In this document: positions 16,627 to 27,783 of the stretch, one piece after another
Position numbering within the stretch: position 1 is the stretch's first letter
Layout: every line of letters starts with the position of its first letter
NCBI GenBank assembly: GCA_023396095.1
Contig: JAEWXG010000007.1
Coordinates: 1-40,634, forward strand
DNA length: 40,634 nucleotides
Source of the DNA: Bacillota bacterium
GTDB taxonomy: Bacteria > Bacillota > Clostridia > Christensenellales > UBA3700
Direction: 5' to 3'
Program-made: the position numbers and the translations under genes
The notes under the pieces: generated by a model
What the model saw: the letters and a program-made list of their open reading frames with translations, nothing else
Database searches by the model: none
What the model was told of the DNA's origin: nothing

Positions 16627-17538
16627 ATGAATACACAAATAAAGAAGAAAGACATTATTTCATTAATTGCTTTATTTCTAATCCTTATAGTTGTATTGGT
16701 GGTAGTAATGGGGATTATGCCAGCAAGAACAAAAATTAAGCAGGCGCAAGAGGAAACAAAAACATTTCTTGCTGATTATGCGCAAAAAAATATGAAAAAT
16801 AGTGAAGAAATAAAAAAATTGAAAATAGTGGAAAGTGAGAGAGATGCACTTAAAGAAGAAGTAAAAAATCTTGAGCAGAATTATCAACAAATAAGTGCTA
16901 ATACTAAATATGTGTACATTTCCGAAGAAGAATTAAATAATAAAATTTACAACATTTTACTAAAATTAGGGTTTTCACTTGATTCCAATGTAAAAGTTTC
17001 GAAATCAAATAATACTAACGAAGAATATACAATATATGAATTAAATTACTCATTTTCACAAAGTAATGATGAATTAGGTTTAGAAATCGTGAAACCTGAT
17101 ACCAGTGAAGAAAATTACGATAAAAAGCTTGCTTTTTATGATCAAATTGTAAGCAATGTTCCTTCAGGTTACGATACCTATTTTGCTGATAGTACTGTTG
17201 ATGTGTTTTATAAAAAGGCACAAGATGGAGAAAATTATGAAAGTTACAATATAATCTATAGTAGTGAGCAACTTCGTGGAAGATTCGGAAGACCAGATCA
17301 AAGGATTAAAAAATTATTTGATGAATTAACAAATATTAAGAATAGTGATGAACAAAAGGTTGCTGTATCAATTAAAGAAAATAAAATTGAGAATACAACT
17401 CTAGGTGGTTTGAGTAAAGTTGAATATGCAAAAATAGCAAAGTCTAATACTATTCCTGACGAAACAGAATTAAAAATTAATAGATATTTAGGTAAAATTA
17501 CTTTTAAAATGGAAATTTTTATTAAAACAAATAAATAA
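16627..17538 (+). CDS. pilO: Type IV pilus assembly protein PilO
   Basis: A bitopic protein that pairs with PilN outside the membrane. It has a short basic N-terminus, one membrane helix (about residues 9-31), a Lys/Glu-rich coiled coil (about 33-85) and an extracytoplasmic domain to residue 303. The topology copies PilN, as usual for this pair, and it lies 14 bases downstream behind AAAGGAG. There is no PilP lipoprotein or PilQ secretin, as expected for an organism without an outer membrane. Sequence conservation is low, so the name rests on topology and operon position. Confidence 0.75.
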   Translation: MNTQIKKKDIISLIALFLILIVVLVVVMGIMPARTKIKQAQEETKTFLADYAQKNMKNSEEIKKLKIVESERDALKEEVKNLEQNYQQISANTKYVYISEEELNNKIYNILLKLGFSLDSNVKVSKSNNTNEEYTIYELNYSFSQSNDELGLEIVKPDTSEENYDKKLAFYDQIVSNVPSGYDTYFADSTVDVFYKKAQDGENYESYNIIYSSEQLRGRFGRPDQRIKKLFDELTNIKNSDEQKVAVSIKENKIENTTLGGLSKVEYAKIAKSNTIPDETELKINRYLGKITFKMEIFIKTNK

Positions 17539-17556
17539 AAAATTAAAAGGTGAATT

Positions 17557-20500
17557 ATGTTTAGGAGTTTAAAAAAATTAAAGCGAAATAGTAAAAGAGG
17601 AGCATCATTAATAATGCTATTAATCACTATGACTGTTTTGATGCTTTTGGGCTCAACATTTGGAATTTTGGCAAAAAGGACATATGAGAATTCATACGCC
17701 AAAATGGCTTTATCTCAAGCAAAACTTACAGCAACTACAACTTTAAATGTATTAGATAAAGTTTTAGAAACTGATATTGAATTAAGAAACAAGTTAATTA
17801 CTAATTTAGATCAAGTAATTGCAAACAATTCTTTTGTTTATCCAACACAAATGGAAGCGCACCAATTTATTTTAAGAATACCTGTTCGTTATTTTGTTGA
17901 AACTACTGCAATAAATCAAGACGGCGCAAATGTAAGTAATATTGATGATCAAAGATTGCGATCTTTATTAGCAAGTGATAAATTTGGAGAATCATACATT
18001 GAGGTTAGTTATACTAATAAATCTAAAAGTGAAATTAGGTTTAGAATAGTTGGACAATATAAAGGGTATATTAGTACTATAAGTTATCTATATTCAAGAT
18101 CAACAAATGCGACAAAAGAACTTGAAAAAATCCTAAGCAATTCTTTAATTTTGAAAACACCTATAGTTAATGTTATAACTCACGAAATCAAAGGCGATAT
18201 GTATATAGACAATCCACGAGATTTTAAAATTGAAGGTGGAGTTGCAGTAGAAATAAATGAAGATAAATTTGAAAATATTTTTTCTGGGAAATATGATGTA
18301 AAAAGTCAACAAGATGTTCCAGATGATTCATCCACAAAAGGACATACAAAGAAAAAAGATTTCTTTGATAGAGTTATAGATAGACCAAACAAATGGACAG
18401 AAGTTTATATTCGAAGAGTATTTTATGATCAACATGCTGAAAGATATCCATCTATTTATGGAGAGTTAAAAGAGGTATTTCCATCATATTCTAAATTTGA
18501 TCAACAGCTAGTAAATATAGGGGATATTAAAAACTTTTTCTATAGAACTATAAACGGTAATTTGATAATTAATAGTGATGCATTAGTTGGATTATATGAT
18601 AAAGGTGGAACAGTATTTAAATATAGCCTAGATTATGTTGAACGCCGTTATACAGAGAATAGTTATAGTGATGATAGACCTGGCGCATCTGAACACGGAT
18701 ACGGAAAAGCAACTGGTGTAACATTTGACTATAGAACACTTGCTGAAATATTAGGCGGTGCCCCAACTTCTGTTGGGCAAAATGTTCATAATACATATTT
18801 AGGGCTAAAAGGTGATTTATATATTAATGGTAATGCTAGAATAGAAAATATACGTCAAAAAGGTAATCAATATATTACAGGTTCAGCTGTTATTGCAGGG
18901 CCAAGAGATTATAAGGCGGATAATAAAACATTCACTCATTGGTTTAATGTTATTGACGGAGATGTATATATTGACGGAAATGCTTATATTGAAAATACTA
19001 TAATCACTGGCAATTTATATGTTAACGGTAAAATTTGTGAGATTCAACAATCACAAGTTGGTGGAAATGTCTATGTTACTAATACTAGCAGAGAAGATAT
19101 TATTCCATATACCGTTTTAACGGGAAATCCAAATAATGCAAATGAGTTAGGTATAATTACTAGCGGAAAAATTGAAGATGCTACTCCAGGAAGACAAAAT
19201 TGGAATAATAATGGTAGAAAATATATTGTAAAAGATGATTATTACTATACTCATAATTTGGGTAATGTAAACAGACAATTAAGTGATATTAACGGAACAC
19301 CATTTACGGTAGCAACAAAGAGTAACCCAAATATTAATACAATTAATAGAAAATATAGCAATGATACTCCAGTTACAAATATTAAATACAATGTTAAAAT
19401 TGGAGGAAGTGTAAAAGTTAACACAAGCTTAATTTTAAATCTTTCAAGTGATATTCACGGCGATATAATAGCAAATCCTATAAAAAATGAAATAGTTGAT
19501 GGCGAAATTGTACAAGTTCCTTTACAAGACGAAAATTCATTCTTGTTTATTAATGCGGGACCGTATGATAGTATAAATGGAAAGGCTTTATTTTATAATA
19601 ATTACCACAATACATTCTTTACGATTTTTGGAGATATTAAAACAACTGCACAGCAAGTACATTTATCTCAATTTTATTTGTCAAACAGTACAAATAAAAA
19701 AATTAGCGCTATAACTGGTGCTACTGAAATACAAACCTCTCAAGGTAGTATTATACAAAATAATGTTTCATCATTGAAATCATACTTGATTTTAAACTCG
19801 GTAAAACACACTATAAGTGTTAAGCAAGGGGATGTTATAACAAAAGCAAGTAGAGTTATTGTTAATTCCATTGATAATGATGACAAAACAGGGATAAAAG
19901 CAAGTTTAGTCCCTACTACGTCAGTAGGCAGGGTTTCAAATATCTCGACAACAATAAGAGGTTCGCTAATTGCCGATAATTTAAAACCTATTAATACAGC
20001 ACAGTTAAATATAAGTCAATTTAATGGATATTCTGTTGATATTGAAAATGACACAATTATTGAAGGTAATTTATATGTTAAACCAGAAAATTTTTTAGAT
20101 GCGGGCAACATCTATGTTTGGTTACGTGGTTCAAGAGTATACGGCGATATTAAAATTGATGGGAATATTCAAATTGATGCTTTGCGTGCAAGTGACAATA
20201 TTAGTATTAATGGAGATTTGCATGCAAGTGGTAGTATTAATTTTGTGTCGAGTCAAGCCTCATTTGATATTGGCGGTAACATTTATTCTGGAAAAGATTT
20301 ATCATTATCAAATGCAAAAGTTATGACTAGAAAAAATGATGCATCATTTGCAATTAAATCAAAAGGTAAAATTTCATTAAATAAAGTTACTTCATTTTAT
20401 GGCAATATCATAGCATATGACCGCATTGTATCTGTAGGATCAACATTTAGAAATGGCAAAGTTGTTTCATTTAATGATAGTGTAATTTTATCTGTAGATG

Positions 20501-23500
20501 ATTCAGATAAAACACAGTCAGTTTTAATAAGATATTTAGATGATGATGGTGCGGTATTGAACTCAATGAATGCATATACTAGTACTATCACACTTTCAGG
20601 TAATAACAAGTATACAAAAATTACTGTAACAAAACCAGATTTTACACCATACAGAAAAAATAAAGCTTTCAAAGGATGGGTTTTAGCGAGTGCTAGAGCG
20701 GAATATAAAAAAGAAGATTCGAATTTTAACAATAATACATTTATTGGGGCATCATTTAGCGATTATAATGCCTTAGGGAATTTAGCTGTTAACTATCCAT
20801 ATGTTTATGGTGATGGTAAAACGCATCCATATGTAGTTTCTGACGAATCTAAAAAAGTATATTCATTAACTAAACAGTATTTGCCAGTTAATGGCTATTA
20901 TGGTTTGATTTATAATTTAACGTACGACAAGCAAACTAAAAAGCCGCACATATTTGACTTTCAAAACGATGTTGTTTTGTGTAATAGTGATGATGATATT
21001 GAGGATTTAACGTTCTTGCCATATTTTGAAGACGAAAAAGTTAATGATTCTTTAACTGAAAGAGTTGTTGCGGATGTTGAGATTGATTATAAACAATATC
21101 ATGATTATGCTCAAACTTCTTCTACACAGTTAGATTTTATTCAAAAGTTAAATGTTGATAAGATTTTTCCAGAATATATTTCAATTTTAATGGATTCTTC
21201 GTTAGAAAAAACAGTAAAAGTTAGATGGAATATTAACAATATTGATTATAAAAAATTAAGGTCTGATGTTAAATATGAATTCTATCCTACAAAAGAAGAT
21301 GGAACATCTCTATTTGATAATGAAAGCAATAATAAGATTGTAGCAAAAGTTTTATTTAGAAATGTTAATACTAAATCTAGAATTGTATATAAGGATGAAT
21401 ATGGTAGTATTATTGCATCACAATATTTTTTAACAGGAAGTAATCCAACAGAACCACTTTATCTATATAAGAATGGACAAAAAATGTTTAGACATTGGTA
21501 TAAAGAAGGTGATATAGAGCAAAGAGAAATTTTGACAACTGATATTCTTACAGATATTACACTTCAAGCCAAAGTTGCAAATTATGTGGAGAATAATAAT
21601 TATCAAAAACTATCTTGCAATAACGGTGGATATGAAGATGGAGGTTCGAAATTTTATTTTAAATTACAAGGTGATACCGATTTATTATTCCCAGTATTTA
21701 CTGCACAAGAAGTTTTAGATGCAAGTGGGAATCCTATTGTTCCAACTGAAATTCAATTACTTAAAAATGATTTTGAACTAGGAAATTTATATCTTAAAAA
21801 CACAATTACTGAAAGTGAAATTAAAGCTCAATTACCAGAAAGATTAACCTTTAAATACAAAGATGGAACTTTAAAAATAATAAATCTAGATTCAACCAAA
21901 TGGCAATTTGCGCAACCATTTAATAGCAGCATTATAACGAAACAAAGAGTCTATTACAATGATAGTTCAATGTTTAGTTCATTAGAAAATGGCTTGTTAA
22001 TGCCACACTATAACATTTATTTAATAAATGAATCATCACCACAATATGATAAATTTGTTAATGTAGTGATTAAAGATAAAAATCAAAAGAGAAGCGGTAT
22101 TTTTATTCACGAGTTGAATGGATCAAATATCGTTACCTATGCTCAAGATACTTATGAGGGTATTGACACGCAAGGAGCAGATTTATATAGCAAAAAATTA
22201 ACTATTGAATATGTATTTGTGCCACAAAATGATGTTTTACCAGAAATCAAATATTATGATACTTCAAATAATTTAGTACCATTAACATTTGAAAAATTAA
22301 ATGCAGATAAAAATGGCTTTTCTGAAGTTTATGCAACTTATAAAACAACCTCATATTTGTCATATATTGGACAAAATTCATTGTTTAAAGGAGAGGAGCA
22401 TTCTCAATTGAGTGCATTGATTTTTCCTCAAACATTGTATCTAGAAATGTCAAATCATGAGATAGTTAAAATAGAAAACATTGGAATTAGTGGAAATTAT
22501 CCTAAGTTGAATATAATAAATGGACCTTATGATAATAATGTAGTTAATGATTATGAATTTCAGTTGCAAAATGATGATGGGACTTTATATAAAATTTTTG
22601 GGAACGAAGTGACAGTTAATTTAAAAATATGTATTGTGAATATTAGTGTGCATAATTTAACACTGAATATAATGCACACTAATGAGTACGATATAAATAA
22701 CGCAAATATTAAAATTATTGGTAAATATGCAGTAAATAGAACTTATAGTGATTTTAAATTAGACGGACAAATTTTAGATTATTTTAAATTATTGTTTAGA
22801 TTTGGATTAAAATTTGATAAAAAATTCTATTATTATAACAATTTTGATAATGTTATTACTGCAGAAACTTATGAATATGATTTTCTAAAAACATTTAAAG
22901 AAAATTCGGAAACATCATTTAGTATTGATGTAAGAACATTGCAAGATAAATATAGTTTATATTTATATCCAAAATTTGAAAGTTATGCGCCAAATTCTTT
23001 GGAAAATAATATTATTGACAATGTGACAATTAAAGCTGTTAACAGTGCTGTAATAGGCAAGTTTATAGAAGAGCCTAAAGATATTAATATAAACAATTTG
23101 ATGGGCGGAAATACAAATTTCATTGCAATTAATTTAGCTAGATATGCAGTACATTCTAAAATGTTTCCATTTACACAAAGGTTTATAATTAAAATGAATA
23201 ATGGGGAATCCGTTTATTTAAATCTATATGATAATACTTTAGAAAATAATGGGATGCCAGTTTTTAATAATGAATTACTCGAACATCTTAATTCATTTAA
23301 AAAATATGTGGTAGATAGTGTACGTGCCGATGGAAGTCATGCACCTCAACAATTTAATTTTAAATTTCAAGATGATTATAAAGATAATTTAAAATTAGTT
23401 ATTGACTTGGAAAATCAAGAAGTCTCTCTTGAAACTCTTAAAGATTTTGCAGATCCTCTAATAAGTAAAGTTAATAAGGCAATAATGTTGCTTCATCCTG

Positions 23501-26400
23501 ATGAAAAAGAAAATTATTTGTCAATTAATGAAATATACGCAAAAGAACATTTGATTATTGGGTTGCCATTAACATCTACATTTACAATTCATAATTTGTC
23601 TACAATGAACCTTGATGATACAAAAGAGCAAATAAAGACCATATTTTCTAGTTCAGAAATTATGAGTTTATTGCCTAGCATTAAAAAGTACTTTTTACAA
23701 AAAATAGTTGCAGGAAAGAGTTTATTTGTTAATAATGCTTACTTTGATTTAGGCGGCATCAATCAAAAAGTGTATGCACATGATGATATATTGATTTCAA
23801 ATTCAATTATTAATACTGATGTTGAATCTGGAAAATTTGATATTCCAAATGATGGGCAATATCCAATTACTATTATCAATTCTAGAATAAATGGCACAAT
23901 TTTAGTTAAACATGATGCTAACATAAAAGCACAACATGGTGGGAATACAGTTATTAATGATATCAAAATCAATAAAGAGAGCGGCACTTTAAAGATAGAA
24001 GGACCTGTAAAATTTAGTAACCCAGTTTACGTTAAAAATACATCTTATGTTGTTAACATAACAAAGCCAGATGGTGCTATTAATTTAGATGAAAATAATT
24101 TTGGTTACGCGGCAAAATTTAATGGTCTATATGTTAAAGGCACACTTATCATGTCAGATTATAGTGCGATTGAAACATTATCTAGTGATAATATTTCATA
24201 TGTAAAACGATTTTCTATATTGAGGGATCCGAATTCCTCTGGTGACATGATTAACATTAGAATTCCATTAAAAATTGATGAATTTTTAAATAACGGAAAT
24301 AAAACAACAATTAATATTCATTCGGATTTTTACAATATGAATTCTTTATCAACATTAGGGACTCCTAGTTCCTATTCATCTAGATTTAATGTATTAGGTG
24401 GAAAAATTTTCTATATTGCCGGAAATTATGCTACTTCTCTTGATAGATTTATTGATGATGGAACAAGTGAATCAATATTATATGTTAATGGAAGTGTTAA
24501 TTTTAAAGCTGTAAATGATGGTTGGCAATATGCTAAATTAAGTCGTGCATTAATTGCCACCGGAGATGTTAGAATTGATAGAAAATATGGTGTTGTTTTA
24601 AAGAAACCTTTTGAATTTAATTTGCATCCTGACATTATAACATTGGGGGAATTAATAATTGACAGTAATGGAGTAAACACTTTAGCTGGAAATACATCCG
24701 AGACAGATCATGATTATTTTGGGGCTTTATTTGCTAAAAATGGCGTGAAAATTCACTTAAATTTTACATCTGCAGGGTATCAACCTATCTTTTCTTTGAA
24801 GGGTGTTTATACAGAAGGAGACTTAGAAATTTATAATTCATATTATCATCTTACAAACTGGGATAGACCTTTTGCCGTTTCTAATTATAATGGTGAAAAT
24901 AATACTCCTTATATTTATGCCAAAACAGCAAAAATTAAATCGCCAGAAAATGGAGACTCATCGAACAGTTATAGTAATCGAATATATTTTTCCGATTCTT
25001 TAAAAGTATATTTAAAAACTAGCCTATTAGAACTTCACAAGGTTTATAAAGGTGGTAAAAATTTTGCTCATAGTGGCAATATAATTACACCTACAGAAGC
25101 TTTAAAAGAGCAAAATGTTTCGAATTTATATCAAAAATTTCTTGATACAGATGATAATATACGTCAAATTTCGAAAAAGAGAATAAGAGATTTTTATGAA
25201 AATAATGTTATTAAATCTGACATTGATGCTAAACTTAATGCACTAGATGCATATTGCAACACTAAATTTAACGATAATAGTTTAGATCCAATATTTTCTG
25301 GTGGTGATAGCTCTGCCAATGAATTAAATAATCTTGCGATAAATTTGTTTGGTGTTGCATTTACAGGAACAATAACACAAGAATTGTTAGAAGAAAATGT
25401 TAAGCAAGCTATAAATGACAAATTAGATGAAAATAATATTAATAATGAAACTTTAAAAATTGATTCTGCCTTCTATGCAATGGATTTAAAGAACATTTTT
25501 ATTAGTGACATATATACAACATTAGATAGAGGTTTTGGTCAATTTAATAGTCAAATGAATAAATTTTGGAAAAGCAAAATGACAAACATTAAACCTTGGC
25601 AGCCATTTGATAAGACTACTATGACAGCATATAATAATTGGAATGATATTCCTAAGTATCTATATTCTGGCGTTGAAAACGGCAATCATAGAGTAATTGA
25701 AACTGATTCAAGAATTACTGAAAGATTAATTGTTCCTGATAATGGAGAGTTGTATTTAAGAACAACGAACGGCAATTTAAACATATTAATTGAGAATGGT
25801 ATAACACTTGGAGTTAATGCGAAGATTGTATTAATGGGTGGAAGATTTGCATTTATGCATATTAAACCATACTCGGATAATAAGTATGATTTGCCTAACA
25901 TGAGAAATCCGGAATTTGTAGTTAGTGAGAGAGCTAACGTTGGAATGATTAAGATGGATCCATTAGGACAGGATTTAGTTGGTACTGACTCGTTGTTTAT
26001 AATATCTAATGGACCAGCTACAATGAAAATTGAAGAAGGAAATACTGGAACATTTACCGATATTTCTTCTATTCCTCAAACTCAAATTAAGGCATATGTT
26101 TATTTGCCTAACGGATACATGTATTTTAAAGGTAATCATAAATTAGTTCTTCGTGGAAGTTATTGTGTAGGTACATACTTACTTAATGGAGATTTGGTTA
26201 AGTTAAGCTCTTTCTTTGCTAATCTTTTCAATGTAAATGATCATGATTATGCTATTATGTTTACATATAAGAATTTAATATATAAGTGGGAAAAAGTTCC
26301 GATTGTTACTGCCGAAGATGAAGAAATTCAATTAGGTAATGACAACATTGAGTTTAATAATGCGCATAAAGCATCTTGGAATTTTATGGGGTATGAATAA
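17557..26400 (+). CDS. Giant PilX/GspK-like modular pilin, candidate pilus-tip adhesin
   Basis: A 2947-residue uninterrupted frame. The first ~60 residues are a class III prepilin start: basic leader, cleavage expected after KRG (G15), then ASLIMLLITMTVLMLLG, as in PilX/GspK. Mature position 5 is Met, not Glu. The rest is extracellular. Beta-helix-like stretches carry repeated G-D/N-x-Y-I/V-x-G motifs (residues 213, 419, 468, 485, and about 830-975). A segment near 987-1045 with FKGW recalls InlB-type B repeats and has a second weaker relative. A long beta-rich middle follows, then another beta-helix-like zone near 2065-2150, a helical stretch near 2510-2640 and a final beta region. It has no LPXTG or second membrane anchor and only about six cysteines. 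It sits between pilO and two minor pilins, 18 bases after pilO, and its stop is two bases from the next start. Tip location is inferred. Confidence 0.75.
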   Translation: MFRSLKKLKRNSKRGASLIMLLITMTVLMLLGSTFGILAKRTYENSYAKMALSQAKLTATTTLNVLDKVLETDIELRNKLITNLDQVIANNSFVYPTQMEAHQFILRIPVRYFVETTAINQDGANVSNIDDQRLRSLLASDKFGESYIEVSYTNKSKSEIRFRIVGQYKGYISTISYLYSRSTNATKELEKILSNSLILKTPIVNVITHEIKGDMYIDNPRDFKIEGGVAVEINEDKFENIFSGKYDVKSQQDVPDDSSTKGHTKKKDFFDRVIDRPNKWTEVYIRRVFYDQHAERYPSIYGELKEVFPSYSKFDQQLVNIGDIKNFFYRTINGNLIINSDALVGLYDKGGTVFKYSLDYVERRYTENSYSDDRPGASEHGYGKATGVTFDYRTLAEILGGAPTSVGQNVHNTYLGLKGDLYINGNARIENIRQKGNQYITGSAVIAGPRDYKADNKTFTHWFNVIDGDVYIDGNAYIENTIITGNLYVNGKICEIQQSQVGGNVYVTNTSREDIIPYTVLTGNPNNANELGIITSGKIEDATPGRQNWNNNGRKYIVKDDYYYTHNLGNVNRQLSDINGTPFTVATKSNPNINTINRKYSNDTPVTNIKYNVKIGGSVKVNTSLILNLSSDIHGDIIANPIKNEIVDGEIVQVPLQDENSFLFINAGPYDSINGKALFYNNYHNTFFTIFGDIKTTAQQVHLSQFYLSNSTNKKISAITGATEIQTSQGSIIQNNVSSLKSYLILNSVKHTISVKQGDVITKASRVIVNSIDNDDKTGIKASLVPTTSVGRVSNISTTIRGSLIADNLKPINTAQLNISQFNGYSVDIENDTIIEGNLYVKPENFLDAGNIYVWLRGSRVYGDIKIDGNIQIDALRASDNISINGDLHASGSINFVSSQASFDIGGNIYSGKDLSLSNAKVMTRKNDASFAIKSKGKISLNKVTSFYGNIIAYDRIVSVGSTFRNGKVVSFNDSVILSVDDSDKTQSVLIRYLDDDGAVLNSMNAYTSTITLSGNNKYTKITVTKPDFTPYRKNKAFKGWVLASARAEYKKEDSNFNNNTFIGASFSDYNALGNLAVNYPYVYGDGKTHPYVVSDESKKVYSLTKQYLPVNGYYGLIYNLTYDKQTKKPHIFDFQNDVVLCNSDDDIEDLTFLPYFEDEKVNDSLTERVVADVEIDYKQYHDYAQTSSTQLDFIQKLNVDKIFPEYISILMDSSLEKTVKVRWNINNIDYKKLRSDVKYEFYPTKEDGTSLFDNESNNKIVAKVLFRNVNTKSRIVYKDEYGSIIASQYFLTGSNPTEPLYLYKNGQKMFRHWYKEGDIEQREILTTDILTDITLQAKVANYVENNNYQKLSCNNGGYEDGGSKFYFKLQGDTDLLFPVFTAQEVLDASGNPIVPTEIQLLKNDFELGNLYLKNTITESEIKAQLPERLTFKYKDGTLKIINLDSTKWQFAQPFNSSIITKQRVYYNDSSMFSSLENGLLMPHYNIYLINESSPQYDKFVNVVIKDKNQKRSGIFIHELNGSNIVTYAQDTYEGIDTQGADLYSKKLTIEYVFVPQNDVLPEIKYYDTSNNLVPLTFEKLNADKNGFSEVYATYKTTSYLSYIGQNSLFKGEEHSQLSALIFPQTLYLEMSNHEIVKIENIGISGNYPKLNIINGPYDNNVVNDYEFQLQNDDGTLYKIFGNEVTVNLKICIVNISVHNLTLNIMHTNEYDINNANIKIIGKYAVNRTYSDFKLDGQILDYFKLLFRFGLKFDKKFYYYNNFDNVITAETYEYDFLKTFKENSETSFSIDVRTLQDKYSLYLYPKFESYAPNSLENNIIDNVTIKAVNSAVIGKFIEEPKDININNLMGGNTNFIAINLARYAVHSKMFPFTQRFIIKMNNGESVYLNLYDNTLENNGMPVFNNELLEHLNSFKKYVVDSVRADGSHAPQQFNFKFQDDYKDNLKLVIDLENQEVSLETLKDFADPLISKVNKAIMLLHPDEKENYLSINEIYAKEHLIIGLPLTSTFTIHNLSTMNLDDTKEQIKTIFSSSEIMSLLPSIKKYFLQKIVAGKSLFVNNAYFDLGGINQKVYAHDDILISNSIINTDVESGKFDIPNDGQYPITIINSRINGTILVKHDANIKAQHGGNTVINDIKINKESGTLKIEGPVKFSNPVYVKNTSYVVNITKPDGAINLDENNFGYAAKFNGLYVKGTLIMSDYSAIETLSSDNISYVKRFSILRDPNSSGDMINIRIPLKIDEFLNNGNKTTINIHSDFYNMNSLSTLGTPSSYSSRFNVLGGKIFYIAGNYATSLDRFIDDGTSESILYVNGSVNFKAVNDGWQYAKLSRALIATGDVRIDRKYGVVLKKPFEFNLHPDIITLGELIIDSNGVNTLAGNTSETDHDYFGALFAKNGVKIHLNFTSAGYQPIFSLKGVYTEGDLEIYNSYYHLTNWDRPFAVSNYNGENNTPYIYAKTAKIKSPENGDSSNSYSNRIYFSDSLKVYLKTSLLELHKVYKGGKNFAHSGNIITPTEALKEQNVSNLYQKFLDTDDNIRQISKKRIRDFYENNVIKSDIDAKLNALDAYCNTKFNDNSLDPIFSGGDSSANELNNLAINLFGVAFTGTITQELLEENVKQAINDKLDENNINNETLKIDSAFYAMDLKNIFISDIYTTLDRGFGQFNSQMNKFWKSKMTNIKPWQPFDKTTMTAYNNWNDIPKYLYSGVENGNHRVIETDSRITERLIVPDNGELYLRTTNGNLNILIENGITLGVNAKIVLMGGRFAFMHIKPYSDNKYDLPNMRNPEFVVSERANVGMIKMDPLGQDLVGTDSLFIISNGPATMKIEEGNTGTFTDISSIPQTQIKAYVYLPNGYMYFKGNHKLVLRGSYCVGTYLLNGDLVKLSSFFANLFNVNDHDYAIMFTYKNLIYKWEKVPIVTAEDEEIQLGNDNIEFNNAHKASWNFMGYE

Positions 26401-26401
26401 T

Positions 26402-26917
26402 ATGAATAAGCTTTTTAATAAAATTAAAAATAGATATAAACATCTTTATAGAAATAGAAAAAAAGGTTTTACATTGTTAGAGTCTATTATTTCTATAGCG
26501 TTATTTGCAATAGCTGGTGTTATTTTAACGATGTTTGTTACGTTAGCAAATAATCATATAATAGGAAGTTATAGAGTTGAAAAAAGTATTCAAAATTTGA
26601 ATACATCAATTGCAACGAGCAAAAACAATGATGATTACAATATTGTTAACAATCAAGATTCTACAAATAATGCTGCGGATATAGGTGCCAATAAAGTTAG
26701 AGGACAGATTCTTATAGCTTTTGATGAAGGAATTGTAATTGGTCCCGTAAAACATAATTATGATGGTTCAATTATGATTGAAGATGGAAAACCAGTTCCT
26801 CAATATCAAAATTTAGGTGGTGAAAATAGCAATATTTCGCGTGATATTGAAATTACAACATCGACGCAATACGGCAAAGATGGTAAGCCGATTGCTCAGT
26901 TGACTGGTGGAAAATAA
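26402..26917 (+). CDS. Minor pilin, PilV/GspI-like position
   Basis: A 171-residue prepilin. A long basic leader of 22 residues ends in RKKG, followed by FTLLESIISIALFAIAGVI, the class III motif with Glu5 and a hydrophobic helix. The ATG at 26402 is preferred because GGGG lies 10 bases upstream. The in-frame ATG at 26393 would be only one base from that site, and longer versions overlap the giant gene without support. The body after the helix is short and Asn/Gly/Asp-rich. It is translationally coupled to the giant gene and overlaps the next pilin by one base. By analogy with GspI-J-K sets, it likely helps build the tip complex; the exact class is not certain. Confidence 0.82.
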   Translation: MNKLFNKIKNRYKHLYRNRKKGFTLLESIISIALFAIAGVILTMFVTLANNHIIGSYRVEKSIQNLNTSIATSKNNDDYNIVNNQDSTNNAADIGANKVRGQILIAFDEGIVIGPVKHNYDGSIMIEDGKPVPQYQNLGGENSNISRDIEITTSTQYGKDGKPIAQLTGGK

Positions 26918-27783
26918 TGGTAAAGAAATTCAAATTGTTATTTAAAAACAGAAAAAAAGGATTTACATTGGTTGAATTGTTAATTTCAATGGTTTTAGTT
27001 GGAATTTTTTCTGTTATGTTAGCATTGATATCAACTGTTATGATGAACAATTTTAAAAACAATAGAGATTATATGTTGGCAAACGATATTGCTGATAATA
27101 TTTTGCTTGAAATGGAAGATGTTTTGAGAAAATCAAATCAAATTGATTTTAGAAATTCTATAGAGTCTCTTAATGGAAGGGAGGAATTAGAAAGTAGTGA
27201 TTTTTCTTTTGGTATAGATGAAAATTCACACATAATTTCTCAGTTAGATAAGTTTTCTGCCATTTTTTCTGCAAAAGGAATGATTTATACAATCAAGAAG
27301 AATCCTACAAACGACTACCATACAATAACCAATATTGAAGGAATTGCTAATAGATCTCAAATAGTCCCAGATATTAATGCTTTTGGTGAAATAGTGGAAT
27401 ATTCGTATAGAGAAAACATATATTTAAAAGGTTTATTTAAGTTACAGGAAAAAATATATTTTCCAGAAATACCATCTAATAAGAATAGTAATAATGATTA
27501 CGGAAATTTTAAAACAGTTGTATGTTTTACACCAATTTCTACAAAAGTGATAGGCGAAGAAAATAAATATACATTTAATTCTGTTAAAATTATTGTGGAT
27601 TTGTATGACAAAGATGAAATGCTTGTAACAACTGGTGAAAAAATAATTACATTAAAAAATATTGAGAAAAAATTGCCAGGTTATTCTTTTACTATTAATG
27701 GTAATGTGCCTTCGGAAGATACTCCATTAGATGGTCAAATGAGATTTAGAGTGCTATATTACGGATTAGTTTATGAATTATAA
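26917..27783 (+). CDS. Minor pilin, PilW/GspJ-like
   Basis: A 288-residue prepilin with a 15-residue basic leader ending in RKKG. FTLVELLISMVLVGIFSVML follows, with Glu5 and the membrane/assembly helix. The larger C-terminal domain (~230 residues), with repeated beta-type segments, fits the bigger minor pilins of the PilW/GspJ type. Its ATG overlaps the preceding stop by one base, and its end overlaps pilD by 11 bases, so the three genes are tightly coupled. Processing by PilD, encoded next, is expected. Confidence 0.82.
   Translation: MVKKFKLLFKNRKKGFTLVELLISMVLVGIFSVMLALISTVMMNNFKNNRDYMLANDIADNILLEMEDVLRKSNQIDFRNSIESLNGREELESSDFSFGIDENSHIISQLDKFSAIFSAKGMIYTIKKNPTNDYHTITNIEGIANRSQIVPDINAFGEIVEYSYRENIYLKGLFKLQEKIYFPEIPSNKNSNNDYGNFKTVVCFTPISTKVIGEENKYTFNSVKIIVDLYDKDEMLVTTGEKIITLKNIEKKLPGYSFTINGNVPSEDTPLDGQMRFRVLYYGLVYEL

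Noticed and set aside
17557..26400. CRISPR or tandem DNA repeats in the giant gene
   Set aside because: The repeated G-D/N-x-Y motifs are protein-level and degenerate; no regular DNA repeat or spacer pattern is seen there or elsewhere in the window.
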